A stretch of 61,893 nucleotides of DNA from Bacteroidales bacterium (GTDB lineage: Bacteria > Bacteroidota > Bacteroidia > Bacteroidales > P3), in NCBI GenBank assembly GCA_017439185.1, contig JAFRTM010000001.1, positions 1 to 61,893 of the forward strand, given 5' to 3'. The position numbers and the translations under genes were made by a program. The notes under the pieces were generated by a model. It was not told where the DNA came from, ran no database searches, and worked only from the letters and a program-made list of their open reading frames with translations. This document shows, one piece after another, positions 26,730 through 35,015 of this stretch. Numbering within the stretch: the stretch's first letter is position 1; every line of letters starts with the position of its first letter.

Positions 26730-27596
26730 CTATTTGTTTTTAGACATCACGAGACGGAAACCGTTGAGAGGGATGCGGAGAGCGAAGGGAGTGCCGTCGC
26801 GGTGAGTGATGATGCTGGATTCGGCACCGGAGAGGAAGCAACCTCCGCGGACGGAGCGGTTGACGCCGGAGTCGGGACCTTGGGGATCATCGGAAGGGGA
26901 AGAGGAATAGTATTGGGCGTCGTACCAGTCGGAGCACCATTCCCAGACGTTGCCGGACATGTCGTAGAGGCCGAGCTCGTTGGGTAGTTTTTGTGCGACC
27001 GGGTGCATACGTATGGAACGGAGAGACTCCTCGTCCTGCTCGAGAGGGGCGTGCCAAGCGACGTCGGCGCTATTGTCGGAGCCGGCGAAGATGTGGTCCT
27101 TGGTGAGTTTGCCGCCGCGTGCGGCATATTCCCACTCGGCTTCGGTGGGGAGACGGAAGGTGTAGCCTTTGACGAGATGGAGAGAATTGAGTTTGGCGAT
27201 GAATTCCTGTGCGTCGTTCCAGTTGACGTAATACATGGGGTAGTCGTCGCCCGAGCCCATCCAAGTGCCGAACTGCTCGCCGAGCGGGGAGAGAGCCTGC
27301 ATGTCGGTGAGGGAGGTTCCCATGAGAGTCTGCCAGAGAGCCTGGGTAACCACGGTGGAGGCGATGTAGAAGTCGCGGGAGATGGAGACGTGGTGTGCAG
27401 GGAGGCGGTTGGAGGCTGAGTCGGGAGCGAGGGGAGAGTCGGGGTCACCGCCCATGACGAAGGCGCCTTTTTTGACGAGAATCATATCGAATTTTAGGTC
27501 GGAATTGGGGATAGACACGGTGATTTTGGGGCTTTGGGCGGAGGCCGCAAAGGAGAGGAGGAGGGCAGCAAGGAGGGTTATGGCTTTGAATTTCAT
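26730..27596 (-). CDS. Exported SUMF1/formylglycine-generating-enzyme-like protein
   Basis: The 288-residue protein has a signal peptide (KAITLLAALLLSFAASA) and a full FGE-sulfatase fold: MILVKKGAFVMGGDPDS, VTQALWQTLMG, YPMYYVNWNDAQEFIAKLN, FRLPTEAEWEYAARGG, LGLYDMSGNVWEWCSDWY, RGGCFLSGAESSI, GFRLVM. True formylglycine generators need a C-terminal cysteine pair; only a lone Cys (RGGC) is seen there, so it is more likely a binding or otherwise active SUMF1 protein. It is convergent with the Ser/Thr kinase. Such domains are often found with kinases in bacteria, but a functional link here is inference. Its promoter is at 27634-27641. Confidence 0.88.
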   Translation of the reverse strand: MKFKAITLLAALLLSFAASAQSPKITVSIPNSDLKFDMILVKKGAFVMGGDPDSPLAPDSASNRLPAHHVSISRDFYIASTVVTQALWQTLMGTSLTDMQALSPLGEQFGTWMGSGDDYPMYYVNWNDAQEFIAKLNSLHLVKGYTFRLPTEAEWEYAARGGKLTKDHIFAGSDNSADVAWHAPLEQDEESLRSIRMHPVAQKLPNELGLYDMSGNVWEWCSDWYDAQYYSSSPSDDPQGPDSGVNRSVRGGCFLSGAESSIITHRDGTPFALRIPLNGFRLVMSKNK

Positions 27597-28006
27597 GGTA
27601 TTTAGTATTTTTGATGATTGAAAATTAATGGTGCAAAGGTACGAAGTATTTTTGATACAGAAGGTGTTATGAGGGGAGAATATTTTCAGGGGGCAGGGCG
27701 GGGAATTGTAAGAGGGTGATTGAGAGGAGGTTGGTAGGTATCAAGTCTGACTAAAGTCTGATTTATCACTGAGAGAAATATGATAATGGGAAATGGGGGG
27801 ATTTTTTGGAATTTGTGGGGGAAAAGGGAGTGGGAGGTGAGTGACCGGAGGGGTGGAGGAGGGAAAAGTTTTGAGGGTAAAGGGTTGTGTGTGAGGGGAT
27901 TGGGGTTCGGGTGGTGAAAAAAGTTTGGCGGGAATAAAAAAAATGTGTATCTTTGTGGGGTGAAAACTGGGATGCAAATATAAAATATACATTAATATAA
28001 TATAGT
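27597..28006. promoter_or_regulatory. Divergent intergenic region, 410 bp, extremely G-rich on the plus strand
   Basis: Contains the minus-strand -7 element TACCTTTG (plus-strand CAAAGGTA at 27634-27641) for the SUMF1 gene, and the plus-strand promoter for DUF6266. In 27661-27720 I count 27 G and 3 C. A short repeat AGTCTGA occurs twice near 27745-27765. No gene seen. Confidence 0.6.
27924..27955 (+). promoter_or_regulatory. Promoter of the DUF6266 gene
   Basis: TTTG at 27924-27927, 20-base spacer, TATCTTTG at 27948-27955. The leader ends in an ATTAATATAATATAG word just before the ATG at 28007. Confidence 0.8.
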
Positions 28007-28747
28007 ATGGCGGAGAATTATTCGGTTTTGAGGTTCGGGGGGAAGGTTGACGGGCTGATCGGCTATCGGGTGAGGGGGAAGGATTATTTGAGGAGCAGGC
28101 CGGCGGTGGTGAGGAACCCACGGACGGAGGCGCAGCAGAGCCACAGGAGGGCGTTTGCGCTGGTGTCGTCGTTTGTGGCGACGCTGAAGGGGGCGTATCT
28201 TGTTGGATATAAGAACTATAGGCCTGAGCGGTCGCCGAGGGTGCGAATGACGGAGCATGTGTTCGGGGAGGTGCTGAGGGAGGACGGCACGCTGGACATG
28301 AGGCGGCTGAAGGTGGCTCAGGGGCCGCTGCAGGCGTTGATTGTCAACGGGGTAGAGTATGCGGAGGGACGGCTGAGGGTGGAGTTCGGGAAGGGGAACG
28401 GGAGTGGTGACGACAAGTTGCAGATGGTGCTGTATAACAAGAAGATAGGGGCGGTGCTGGTGCTGGAGGACGAGGCGAGCCGGAGGGGCAGCGCGGCGAC
28501 GGTGGAGGTGCCGGAGGAGTGGAGAGAGGACCATGTGTATGTGTATGGCTTCTGGAGGAACGGGGGAAGTGGTCAAGTATCTGATTCGGTGCTGGTTGCG
28601 GAGCTGAACGGGGAGGAGGGTAACTGGCTGGCGAGGAGGGAGGAAGAGGAGGCGTTTGTGAGGCTGCTGTCGAGGAACTGGGTGAGAATCAGATATAAGA
28701 GGCCGGAGACCGGGGAGACGGGCAATAAAAGTGGTCCGCCTGACTGA
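28007..28747 (+). CDS. DUF6266 family protein
   Basis: The 246-residue product begins MAENYSVLRFGGKVDGLIGYRVRGKDYLRSRP and continues with NPRTEAQQSHRRAFALVSSF, the recognisable N-terminal half of DUF6266 (a small-bead GKxxG...YVRxxP pattern also seen in some phage-like proteins), then a beta-rich C-terminal half. No signal peptide, so location is unclear. Function unknown. It is a single-gene unit with its own promoter. Codon use is extreme: 29 G against 8 C in 28621-28680. A relative's C-terminal end is at the left edge of the window. Confidence 0.85.
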   Translation: MAENYSVLRFGGKVDGLIGYRVRGKDYLRSRPAVVRNPRTEAQQSHRRAFALVSSFVATLKGAYLVGYKNYRPERSPRVRMTEHVFGEVLREDGTLDMRRLKVAQGPLQALIVNGVEYAEGRLRVEFGKGNGSGDDKLQMVLYNKKIGAVLVLEDEASRRGSAATVEVPEEWREDHVYVYGFWRNGGSGQVSDSVLVAELNGEEGNWLARREEEEAFVRLLSRNWVRIRYKRPETGETGNKSGPPD

Positions 28748-28896
28748 TGAGGGGCGAAAACGGGTGGGGGCTTCCGCGCTGTAATGGCGATTTTATGATA
28801 AAAGTATAGGTTGAAGTGGATTGTTGTAATATGGTGTTTTATAAGTGTTTAGTATGTGTAGTGTTTTGACTGTGTAAAAATATTTTGGGGGAAAAT

Positions 28897-28927
28897 TTTG
28901 TGGGAATAAAAAATGTTAGTATCTTTG
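28897..28927 (+). promoter_or_regulatory. Promoter of kdd
   Basis: TTTG at 28897-28900, 19-base spacer, TATCTTTG at 28920-28927. The 245 bases between the DUF6266 stop and kdd hold only this promoter and A/T-rich leader. Confidence 0.8.
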
Positions 28928-28992
28928 TGGTTTGGTAATTAATGGGAAATAGTAAATATATTATTCATAATCAATTAAATAACTAAAAAATT

Positions 28993-30066
28993 ATGCAACC
29001 AAAAGGAAACAAGTACGGTGTACACCGTGTGCTCGAGCCGAAGGGCGTGCTGCCGCAGCCGGCTAACAAACTGGACAACAATATGGATGTTCTTTATGAC
29101 AATGAGATTTTGATTGATGTGCAGACTTTGAACGTGGATTCCGCTTCGTTTACGGACATAATGAACTATGCTAAGCAGCAGGCCGGAGAGGGCGCCAGCC
29201 AGGAGAAGATCCTCGAGGAGGTGAAGAAAGAGATGTTGCTGAACGTGGAGTTGCAGGGCAAGCACAGGAACCGCAGGACCGGAAGCGGCGGCATGTTGCT
29301 GGGTAAGGTGGAGAAGATCGGTGACGCGCTGAAAGGCAAGATCGACCTGAAAGAGGGCGACAGAATCGCTACGCTGGTGAGCTTGAGCCTGACTCCTCTG
29401 AGAATCGACTCGTTCGGTGAGATCCGTCCGGAGATCGACCAGGTGGACATCAAAGGTAAGGCTATCCTGTTCGAGAGCGGTATCTATGCCAAGATTCCCG
29501 ATGATATGCCTGAGAAGCTGGCTTTGAGCGCATTGGACGTAGCCGGAGCTCCCGCCCAGACTGCAAAATTGTGCCAGTATGGCCAGACTGTAGTTGTGTT
29601 GGGTGCCGGTGGAAAGAGCGGCATGCTGTGCTGCTACGAGGCCAAGAAGAGAGTTGGAGTTACCGGTAAGGTTATCGGAATTGCCAACAGCCCGAAGAGC
29701 ACTCAGAGAATCAAGGACCTGGGCTTCTGCGACATCGTGGAGAGCGCTGCCGGCATGACTCCGGTACAGGTTTATGAGCTGATAGAGAAACTGACGAACG
29801 GCAAGATGGCCGACGTCACGATCAACTGCGTGAACGTTCCCGACCAGGAAATGACGGCCGTGCTGATCACGAAGGATGACGGTATCGTTTACTTCTTCTC
29901 GATGGCTACGAGCTTCACCAAGGCTTCGTTGGGTGCCGAGGGTATCGGAAGCGACGTGAACATGATCATGGGTAACGGCTACACGAAAGGCCACGCCGAG
30001 TTCACGCTGCAGGAGCTCCGCGAGAGCGAGAAGCTGCGCAAGATCTTCGAAGAGCTTTATGCGTAA
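28993..30066 (+). CDS. kdd: L-erythro-3,5-diaminohexanoate dehydrogenase
   Basis: Kdd oxidatively deaminates L-erythro-3,5-diaminohexanoate to 5-amino-3-oxohexanoate with NAD+ in lysine fermentation. The 357-residue protein starts with the characteristic GNKYGVHRVLEPKGVLPQPA and has a dinucleotide-binding stretch VVVLGAGGKSGMLCCYEAKK in an alcohol-dehydrogenase-like fold, then VTINCVNVPDQEMTAV. It is a monocistronic unit bounded by a promoter and a terminator. With kamA at 9508 it is the second lysine-fermentation enzyme here; the intervening mutase and the cleavage enzyme are not in the window. Confidence 0.92.
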   Translation: MQPKGNKYGVHRVLEPKGVLPQPANKLDNNMDVLYDNEILIDVQTLNVDSASFTDIMNYAKQQAGEGASQEKILEEVKKEMLLNVELQGKHRNRRTGSGGMLLGKVEKIGDALKGKIDLKEGDRIATLVSLSLTPLRIDSFGEIRPEIDQVDIKGKAILFESGIYAKIPDDMPEKLALSALDVAGAPAQTAKLCQYGQTVVVLGAGGKSGMLCCYEAKKRVGVTGKVIGIANSPKSTQRIKDLGFCDIVESAAGMTPVQVYELIEKLTNGKMADVTINCVNVPDQEMTAVLITKDDGIVYFFSMATSFTKASLGAEGIGSDVNMIMGNGYTKGHAEFTLQELRESEKLRKIFEELYA

Positions 30067-30091
30067 TATTGTATAAATAGAAGAACAGAGG

Positions 30092-30123
30092 GGCCTGCCA
30101 AAAAATGGCAGGCCGCTGTTTTT
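30092..30123 (+). terminator. Terminator after kdd
   Basis: GGCCTGCC (30092-30099) and GGCAGGCC (30107-30114) form an 8-bp stem with an A-rich loop, followed by GCTG and five T. Confidence 0.9.
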
Positions 30124-30137
30124 ATAGGAGGAGAACG

Positions 30138-31121
30138 GTGAACGGATATTTGATGAATGTGGTGATAGTGCTGTCGGCTGTGTGGGTGGCATTGACGGTG
30201 TTGGACTTTGCGCTGTCAGGCATAGGAGTGTGGATATGGGGCTGGGACTATTGGAAGAGTTTCCGATGGGGATTGACGATGTTGGCTGTGCCGGTGGTGT
30301 TGATGGTATGGGGTATGGTGGTGGAGAGGAATATCAGCAGAGTCAAGCATGTGGAAGTGGAGCTGGCCGGATTGCCAGAGAGTTTTGACGGGTACCGGAT
30401 AGTACACTTGTCGGACATACACTCAATGTCGTTCGCCGGTAGGGAGAAGGTGTTGAGGAAGATGGTGGAGAGAGCTAATAGAGAGGAAGGGGACCTGGTG
30501 GTATTTACTGGCGATGTTGTGACGAAGCAGCCCGAAGAGCTGGAGATAACGGGTGGAGAATTGAGACGGCTGAAAGGGAAGGACGGAGTGATGGCGGTAG
30601 CAGGGAACCATGACTATTGTGTGTATTTCGACAAAGGCAAGCGATATGGACCTCTTAAGGGAGGATTCGAGAGGGTTTGCCGAGGAATGGAAGATCTCGG
30701 TTGGCGAGTGCTGAGGAACGAAAACGAGATGATAGAGCGTGGAGGGGATACATTGGTGGTTGTAGGGACAGAAAACATATCGAATGTCCGGTTGTTCTGC
30801 TCGACCGGGAACCTGAGTAAGGCGCAGGAAGGTGCAGAGGGAAGATGTAAGGTGTTGCTGAGTCACGACCCATCGGTGTGGGATGACAAAGTGGTGGGGC
30901 AGAGTGACATAGGCCTTACGTTGTCGGGGCATACGCACGCTGCACAACTGTCGTTGCTGGGATGGAGCCCAAGTTGTCTGATGCACAAACGCAGTAGAGG
31001 GTTGTACAGGGAAGGAGGACAGTATCTGTATGTGAATTCCGGATTGGGCGAGACGATGCTGCCGTTCCGGATAGGGGTTGCTCCGGAGATAACAGTAATA
31101 ACGCTGAAGAGAAAAAAATAG
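30138..31121 (+). CDS. Membrane-associated metallophosphoesterase
   Basis: A calcineurin-like phosphoesterase with motifs in order: LSDIHSM, FTGDVV, VAGNHD, LLSHDP and LSGHTHAAQ, which hold two metal ions. Two N-terminal membrane spans (about 5-27 and 40-62) anchor it, as in YkuE-type enzymes. The GTG at 30138 is chosen because it lies after the kdd terminator and has AGGAGGAG just upstream; longer reading places the start inside the hairpin. Substrate unknown: a lipid headgroup or cyclic nucleotide are typical of the family. Confidence 0.88.
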   Translation: MNGYLMNVVIVLSAVWVALTVLDFALSGIGVWIWGWDYWKSFRWGLTMLAVPVVLMVWGMVVERNISRVKHVEVELAGLPESFDGYRIVHLSDIHSMSFAGREKVLRKMVERANREEGDLVVFTGDVVTKQPEELEITGGELRRLKGKDGVMAVAGNHDYCVYFDKGKRYGPLKGGFERVCRGMEDLGWRVLRNENEMIERGGDTLVVVGTENISNVRLFCSTGNLSKAQEGAEGRCKVLLSHDPSVWDDKVVGQSDIGLTLSGHTHAAQLSLLGWSPSCLMHKRSRGLYREGGQYLYVNSGLGETMLPFRIGVAPEITVITLKRKK

Positions 31122-31215
31122 GGTGTAGGAGAGATAAACGTCCGAAACAAAAAAGTTACATTGTGTGCAACATTTTGCGGAATATTACGTTATAATATAG
31201 ATAAAAATTATAATA

Positions 31216-31824
31216 ATGGACGAAAAAGGATTTGAAAAGATAGAGAAATACGACGAGGCGAGGGTGAAGGAGATGGCGAAGCACTACAGCGAGATAATAA
31301 GGCTGATGGGGGAAGACGTGGAGAGGGAAGGGCTGGTGAAGAGTCCGGAGCGGGTGGCGAAGGCGATGCTGTTCTGTACGCAAGGGTACGGGCAGAATCC
31401 CGAGGAGATACTGCGGTCGGCGATGTTCACGGAAGACTACAGCCAGATGGTGGTGGTGAAAGACATAGAGATCTACTCGCTGTGTGAGCACCACCTTGTG
31501 CCGTTTATCGGGAAGGCCCATGTGGCGTATATTCCCGACGGGAGGATAGTGGGGCTGAGCAAGATAGCGAGGGTGGTGGACGCCTACGCGAGGAGGCTGC
31601 AGGTGCAGGAGAGGCTGACGGAGCAGATAAAAGACTGCATACAGAAGACGCTGAGTCCGCTGGGAGTGGCAGTGGTGATAGAGGCGCAGCATATGTGTAT
31701 GAGTATGAGGGGTGTGCAGAAGCAGAACTCGGTGACGACGACGTCGTCGTTCTACGGGGCGTTTATGAAAGACAGCAAGACGAGGGAGGAGTTTATGCAT
31801 CTGATAGGGGTGAATTTGCATTAG
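31216..31824 (+). CDS. folE: GTP cyclohydrolase I
   Basis: FolE turns GTP into 7,8-dihydroneopterin triphosphate for tetrahydrofolate. The 202-residue protein has the Zn ligands in SLCEHH and [10 protein letters not shown], plus [25 protein letters not shown] and the [10 protein letters not shown] end typical of the family. It could also supply precursor for queuosine, matching tgt at 15525. The 94-base gap before it has no clear TAnnTTTG promoter. Confidence 0.96.
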   Translation: MDEKGFEKIEKYDEARVKEMAKHYSEIIRLMGEDVEREGLVKSPERVAKAMLFCTQGYGQNPEEILRSAMFTEDYSQMVVVKDIEIYSLCEHHLVPFIGKAHVAYIPDGRIVGLSKIARVVDAYARRLQVQERLTEQIKDCIQKTLSPLGVAVVIEAQHMCMSMRGVQKQNSVTTTSSFYGAFMKDSKTREEFMHLIGVNLH

Positions 31825-31851
31825 TTGAGTTATGAGTTATAAGTTATGAGT
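31825..31851 (+). repeat. AAGTTATGAG-type spacer word
   Basis: TTGAGTTATGAGTTATAAG and following bases repeat the words GTTATGAG/AAGTT that also fill gaps at 38725, 40930, 45117 and (reverse) 57453. It fills the whole gap and supplies an in-frame ATG (31846) ahead of the lolA-like start. Confidence 0.75.
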
Positions 31852-32508
31852 ATGAAGAAAATTATAATTATGATGATGGTGGCGGTGATGGCCACTACGG
31901 CGATGGGACAGTTGACCCATACGGCGAACGGTACTGTTGACGAGAATGCGGAGAAGGTGCTGAAGAAAGCCCACGAGATGTTCGAGAAGAGTTCGGGGAT
32001 CTCGTTTGACGTGACGATGGTGAGCCGCGACAGCCAGAAGAAAGAGACGGGGAGACAGAAAGCCAAGGTGCTGTACAGCAAGGGGAAATACAGAGTGGAG
32101 ATGGCCGACGGGACAATATACTGCGACGGGAAGTCGACATGGCATTGGAACAAGGGAACCAAAGAGGTGATGGTGAACACGATAAGCACTGCCGACGACG
32201 ACCTGATGAACCCGGCGAGGCTGCTGGCGAACTACAAGAAGAACTTCAAAGCCAAATACATAAGACAAGATGCCGACGGCACCGACGTGGTGGATCTGAC
32301 GCCTAAGAAGGCAAAGAGTTACCACAAGATCAGGCTGCTGATAAACAGCAAAAACTCGAGGGTAAAGAGGATGGAGATACACAACTACGACTCGTCGGAA
32401 GGGTTGGTGGATGTGAGCAATGTGCAGATGGGAGTGAAATGCGGAGACAAAGACTTCGTCTTCGACAGCGAAGCCAATAAAGGAGTGGAAATCATAGACA
32501 TGAGATAA
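31852..32508 (+). CDS. LolA-like outer-membrane lipoprotein carrier family protein
   Basis: The protein (218 aa from ATG 31852; 220 from ATG 31846 within the spacer repeat) has a signal peptide (KKIIIMMMVAVMATTAMG) and a LolA/LolB-type open barrel: EKVLKKAHEMFEKSSGISFDVTM, GKYRVEMADGTIYCDGKSTWHW, NPARLLANYKKNFKAKYI. LolA ferries lipoproteins across the periplasm; Bacteroidetes have several such proteins and not all are true carriers. It leads a run with two lipoproteins whose gaps are 14 and 6 bases, so an operon is likely. Confidence 0.82.
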   Translation: MKKIIIMMMVAVMATTAMGQLTHTANGTVDENAEKVLKKAHEMFEKSSGISFDVTMVSRDSQKKETGRQKAKVLYSKGKYRVEMADGTIYCDGKSTWHWNKGTKEVMVNTISTADDDLMNPARLLANYKKNFKAKYIRQDADGTDVVDLTPKKAKSYHKIRLLINSKNSRVKRMEIHNYDSSEGLVDVSNVQMGVKCGDKDFVFDSEANKGVEIIDMR

Positions 32509-32522
32509 AAAATAACAGCAAT

Positions 32523-33410
32523 ATGAAGAAGACAGCAATCATTATGGCAGTATTGGCGGTGACGGGACTGATGTCCTCGTGCAACCGTTGCAACAAAGAC
32601 CCCAAGCCCGTGGAGACCGACACGGTGGCGGAAGACACTGTGGTGGCAGAGCCCGAGATACAGTACGACACACTGAGATACAGCCAAAACCCCAAGAAGG
32701 CGCCGTCGCTGACGTTGAACTACTCGATAGTGTTGCCCATAGAAGACGAGGCGATACCGGTGACCAAGGTGTTGAGATCCAATATAATAACAGATATTCT
32801 CGGAGAGGAATACGCCAAGATGGAGGCCAACGAGGCGTTCAAGAAGTACATAAAGAACGAGCAGGATGCGTTTGAAAACTCCATAAACGACATAAGGGAG
32901 GGCGAAGACGCCGAGTTGTTAGAGGAAGACGCATATATGTATAAGTTTGATAGACTTATAAGCACGACGATAAAGACCACCGAGAACCTGATGGTGGTCG
33001 ATGAGCTGTTCTCGTCATACGACGGAGGAGCCCACGGCTACGGCGGAGACGTATTCTACAACTACGACCTGAAGAGCGGCAAGCGGCTGAAGTTGGAAGA
33101 CGTGATGATGCTGGACAAAGGAGCCCAGAGCCAGCTGAGCGAGCTACTGTACAAAAAGCTGATGGAGCTGTCCGAGTCGGAGGGGCAATATAACGGTATG
33201 GAGATATGGGACTCGAGCGCCACCGACAACTACTATATAGAAAACGGCGAGATGGTCTTTGTGTATCTGCCCTACGCCGTGGCCGCCTATTGCTACGGGG
33301 TGGTGTATGTGCCGCTGAAATACAAAGACATAGAGACGTTGCTGATACCTGGCACGGCAGTGGAGAAAGAATTGTCGGACTATGTGATGAACCTTGCAGA
33401 GAAAAAATAG
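32523..33410 (+). CDS. RsiV-like (DUF4163/DUF3298) lipoprotein, copy 1
   Basis: A 295-residue lipoprotein: signal ending in LMSSC with lipobox Cys about 20, an acidic linker, then the PdaC/RsiV-type region. The signature is YDGGAHGYGGDVFYNYDLKSGKRLKLEDVM, the DUF3298 core with GGAHG. RsiV in Bacillus binds lysozyme and holds sigma V; here there is no sigma partner or membrane helix besides the lipid anchor, so a stand-alone periplasmic or surface binding role is likelier. Copy 2 follows after 6 bases. Confidence 0.82.
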   Translation: MKKTAIIMAVLAVTGLMSSCNRCNKDPKPVETDTVAEDTVVAEPEIQYDTLRYSQNPKKAPSLTLNYSIVLPIEDEAIPVTKVLRSNIITDILGEEYAKMEANEAFKKYIKNEQDAFENSINDIREGEDAELLEEDAYMYKFDRLISTTIKTTENLMVVDELFSSYDGGAHGYGGDVFYNYDLKSGKRLKLEDVMMLDKGAQSQLSELLYKKLMELSESEGQYNGMEIWDSSATDNYYIENGEMVFVYLPYAVAAYCYGVVYVPLKYKDIETLLIPGTAVEKELSDYVMNLAEKK

Positions 33411-33416
33411 CAGAAA

Positions 33417-34298
33417 ATGAAAAAGATACTGACCGTAGCCGTTGTGGCGCTGAGCCTGATGGCATGCAACCAAGGGAAAAAAGACTTGACGAACACTGGC
33501 GACAGCGTGCAAAACGCTGAAAGAGAGGATGTGGCATTGGTAGATGTTGTAGAGTTTGACTCGGTGACCTTCCACGATCATCCCAAGACCGAGCCGTCGC
33601 TGACGTTGGACGTCTGTGTGGAGCTGCCGGCGGAGAACGACCAATTCCCCGTTATCAAAGTGTTGAGAAGCAACATATTGTCCGACGTGCTGGGCGAGAA
33701 ATACGGCAAGAAGAGTCCCGCCGAAGCCATAAAGATGTATGCCGAAGACAGCAAGAAAGACTTCAATTCGGCCCAGGAAAGCTATGCCGAGCTGGAACCC
33801 GACGCCGACGCGGCCGACATGCCGTCGTGGGAATGCACGCTTAAATCCACTATAAGCAAAGTTACGCGCAATCTGATGGTTGTATATTCAGAACGTTACG
33901 ACTACATGGGAGGTCCCCGTAGCGAGTCGGCGTATGACTACTACAACTACGACGTGCTCACCGGCAAGCCGCTGAGGCTGGACGACGTGGTGCTCTGCGA
34001 CAAACAGTCGCGCGAGAAGCTGAAAGGCATGTTAAAAGAGAAGTTAGACGAGTTGGAAAAAGATTCGGTGATGTACGTTGGAATAGTGATGTGGACCGAC
34101 GGAGGAAACTTCTTCCTGAACAGCAATTTCCATGTAAATGGCGACAAACTCGTGTTCATGTTCAACCCCGGCGAGGTGGCGGCAAACTGCTATGGGCCGC
34201 TCGATGTGGAGCTCGAATATGACGAGATTTCGCCGCTGCTTATACCCAACACAGCCTTGTCCAAAGAGCTGGCCGACCAACACAAGAACGCAGAATAG
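33417..34298 (+). CDS. RsiV-like (DUF4163/DUF3298) lipoprotein, copy 2
   Basis: A 293-residue paralogue of the upstream gene with lipobox LSLMAC, the shared block PSLTLDVCVELPAENDQFPVIKVLRSNIL (PSLTLNYSIVLPIEDEAIPVTKVLRSNII in copy 1, quoted as co-linear), and a similar end (ISPLLIPNTALSKEL). The DUF3298 motif is altered: GGAHG is replaced by GGPRS (YMGGPRSESAYDYYNYD). This suggests divergence after tandem duplication, perhaps with a changed ligand. tsaB starts 7 bases downstream. Confidence 0.8.
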   Translation: MKKILTVAVVALSLMACNQGKKDLTNTGDSVQNAEREDVALVDVVEFDSVTFHDHPKTEPSLTLDVCVELPAENDQFPVIKVLRSNILSDVLGEKYGKKSPAEAIKMYAEDSKKDFNSAQESYAELEPDADAADMPSWECTLKSTISKVTRNLMVVYSERYDYMGGPRSESAYDYYNYDVLTGKPLRLDDVVLCDKQSREKLKGMLKEKLDELEKDSVMYVGIVMWTDGGNFFLNSNFHVNGDKLVFMFNPGEVAANCYGPLDVELEYDEISPLLIPNTALSKELADQHKNAE

Positions 34299-34305
34299 TA
34301 AAGAG

Positions 34306-35004
34306 ATGAGCGAAAACATCCTGCTTTTAGAAACCGCCACGAGCGTTTGCTCGGTAGCCCTTGCGAAGGACGGACAGATTGTGGCCCAGCGCGAGAGTGG
34401 AGAGCCCAACGCCCATTCGTCGCGGATGGCAGTGTTTGTGGAAGTAGTCATGAAAGAGGCAGGGATGGAGATGAAGAGCCTGACGGCGGTGGCGGTCAGC
34501 AGCGGTCCCGGAAGCTATACCGGGCTGAGGATAGGTGTAAGTGGCGCAAAAGGAATATGTTACGGCTTGGAGATACCGCTGGTGGCAGTTCCCACGTTGG
34601 CGAGTATGGCGGCAGGCTGTTATGCCAGACACAAAGACTACGAAGGGCTGGTGGCTCCGATGATAGACGCAAGGCGCATGGAGTGCTACAATGCCATATA
34701 CGACAAAAATATCAGTAAAATAAAAGACATCACAGCCGACATCATAGAAGAGCACATATACGACCAATACCTCGATAGGGGAGAGGTGGTGTTCATCGGC
34801 GACGGAGCCGCCAAGACCCGAGAGGTGTTAGGGGTACATCCCAACGCCCGGTTCGATGAGAACTATCGGATATCGGCAGCCGACATGTTGCCGCTCGCAA
34901 TACAAAAGCTACAAGACGGAGAGACAGAAGACGTGGCCTATTTCGAGCCCTTCTATCTCAAAGATTTCGTAGCCAAGAAGTCGGTAGTAAGAGGATTACA
35001 CTAA
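34306..35004 (+). CDS. tsaB: tRNA threonylcarbamoyladenosine biosynthesis protein TsaB
   Basis: TsaB partners TsaD and TsaE in making t6A37 on ANN-decoding tRNAs. The 232-residue protein begins ILLLETATSVCSVAL and contains SSGPGSYTGLRIGVSGAKGI and APMIDARRMECYNAIYD, the ASKHA-fold features of TsaB; it lacks TsaD's metal-binding histidines. ATG 34306 is chosen because the earlier part of the frame overlaps the upstream lipoprotein gene in another frame. Confidence 0.93.
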   Translation: MSENILLLETATSVCSVALAKDGQIVAQRESGEPNAHSSRMAVFVEVVMKEAGMEMKSLTAVAVSSGPGSYTGLRIGVSGAKGICYGLEIPLVAVPTLASMAAGCYARHKDYEGLVAPMIDARRMECYNAIYDKNISKIKDITADIIEEHIYDQYLDRGEVVFIGDGAAKTREVLGVHPNARFDENYRISAADMLPLAIQKLQDGETEDVAYFEPFYLKDFVAKKSVVRGLH

Positions 35005-35015
35005 AAAACAGTAAG

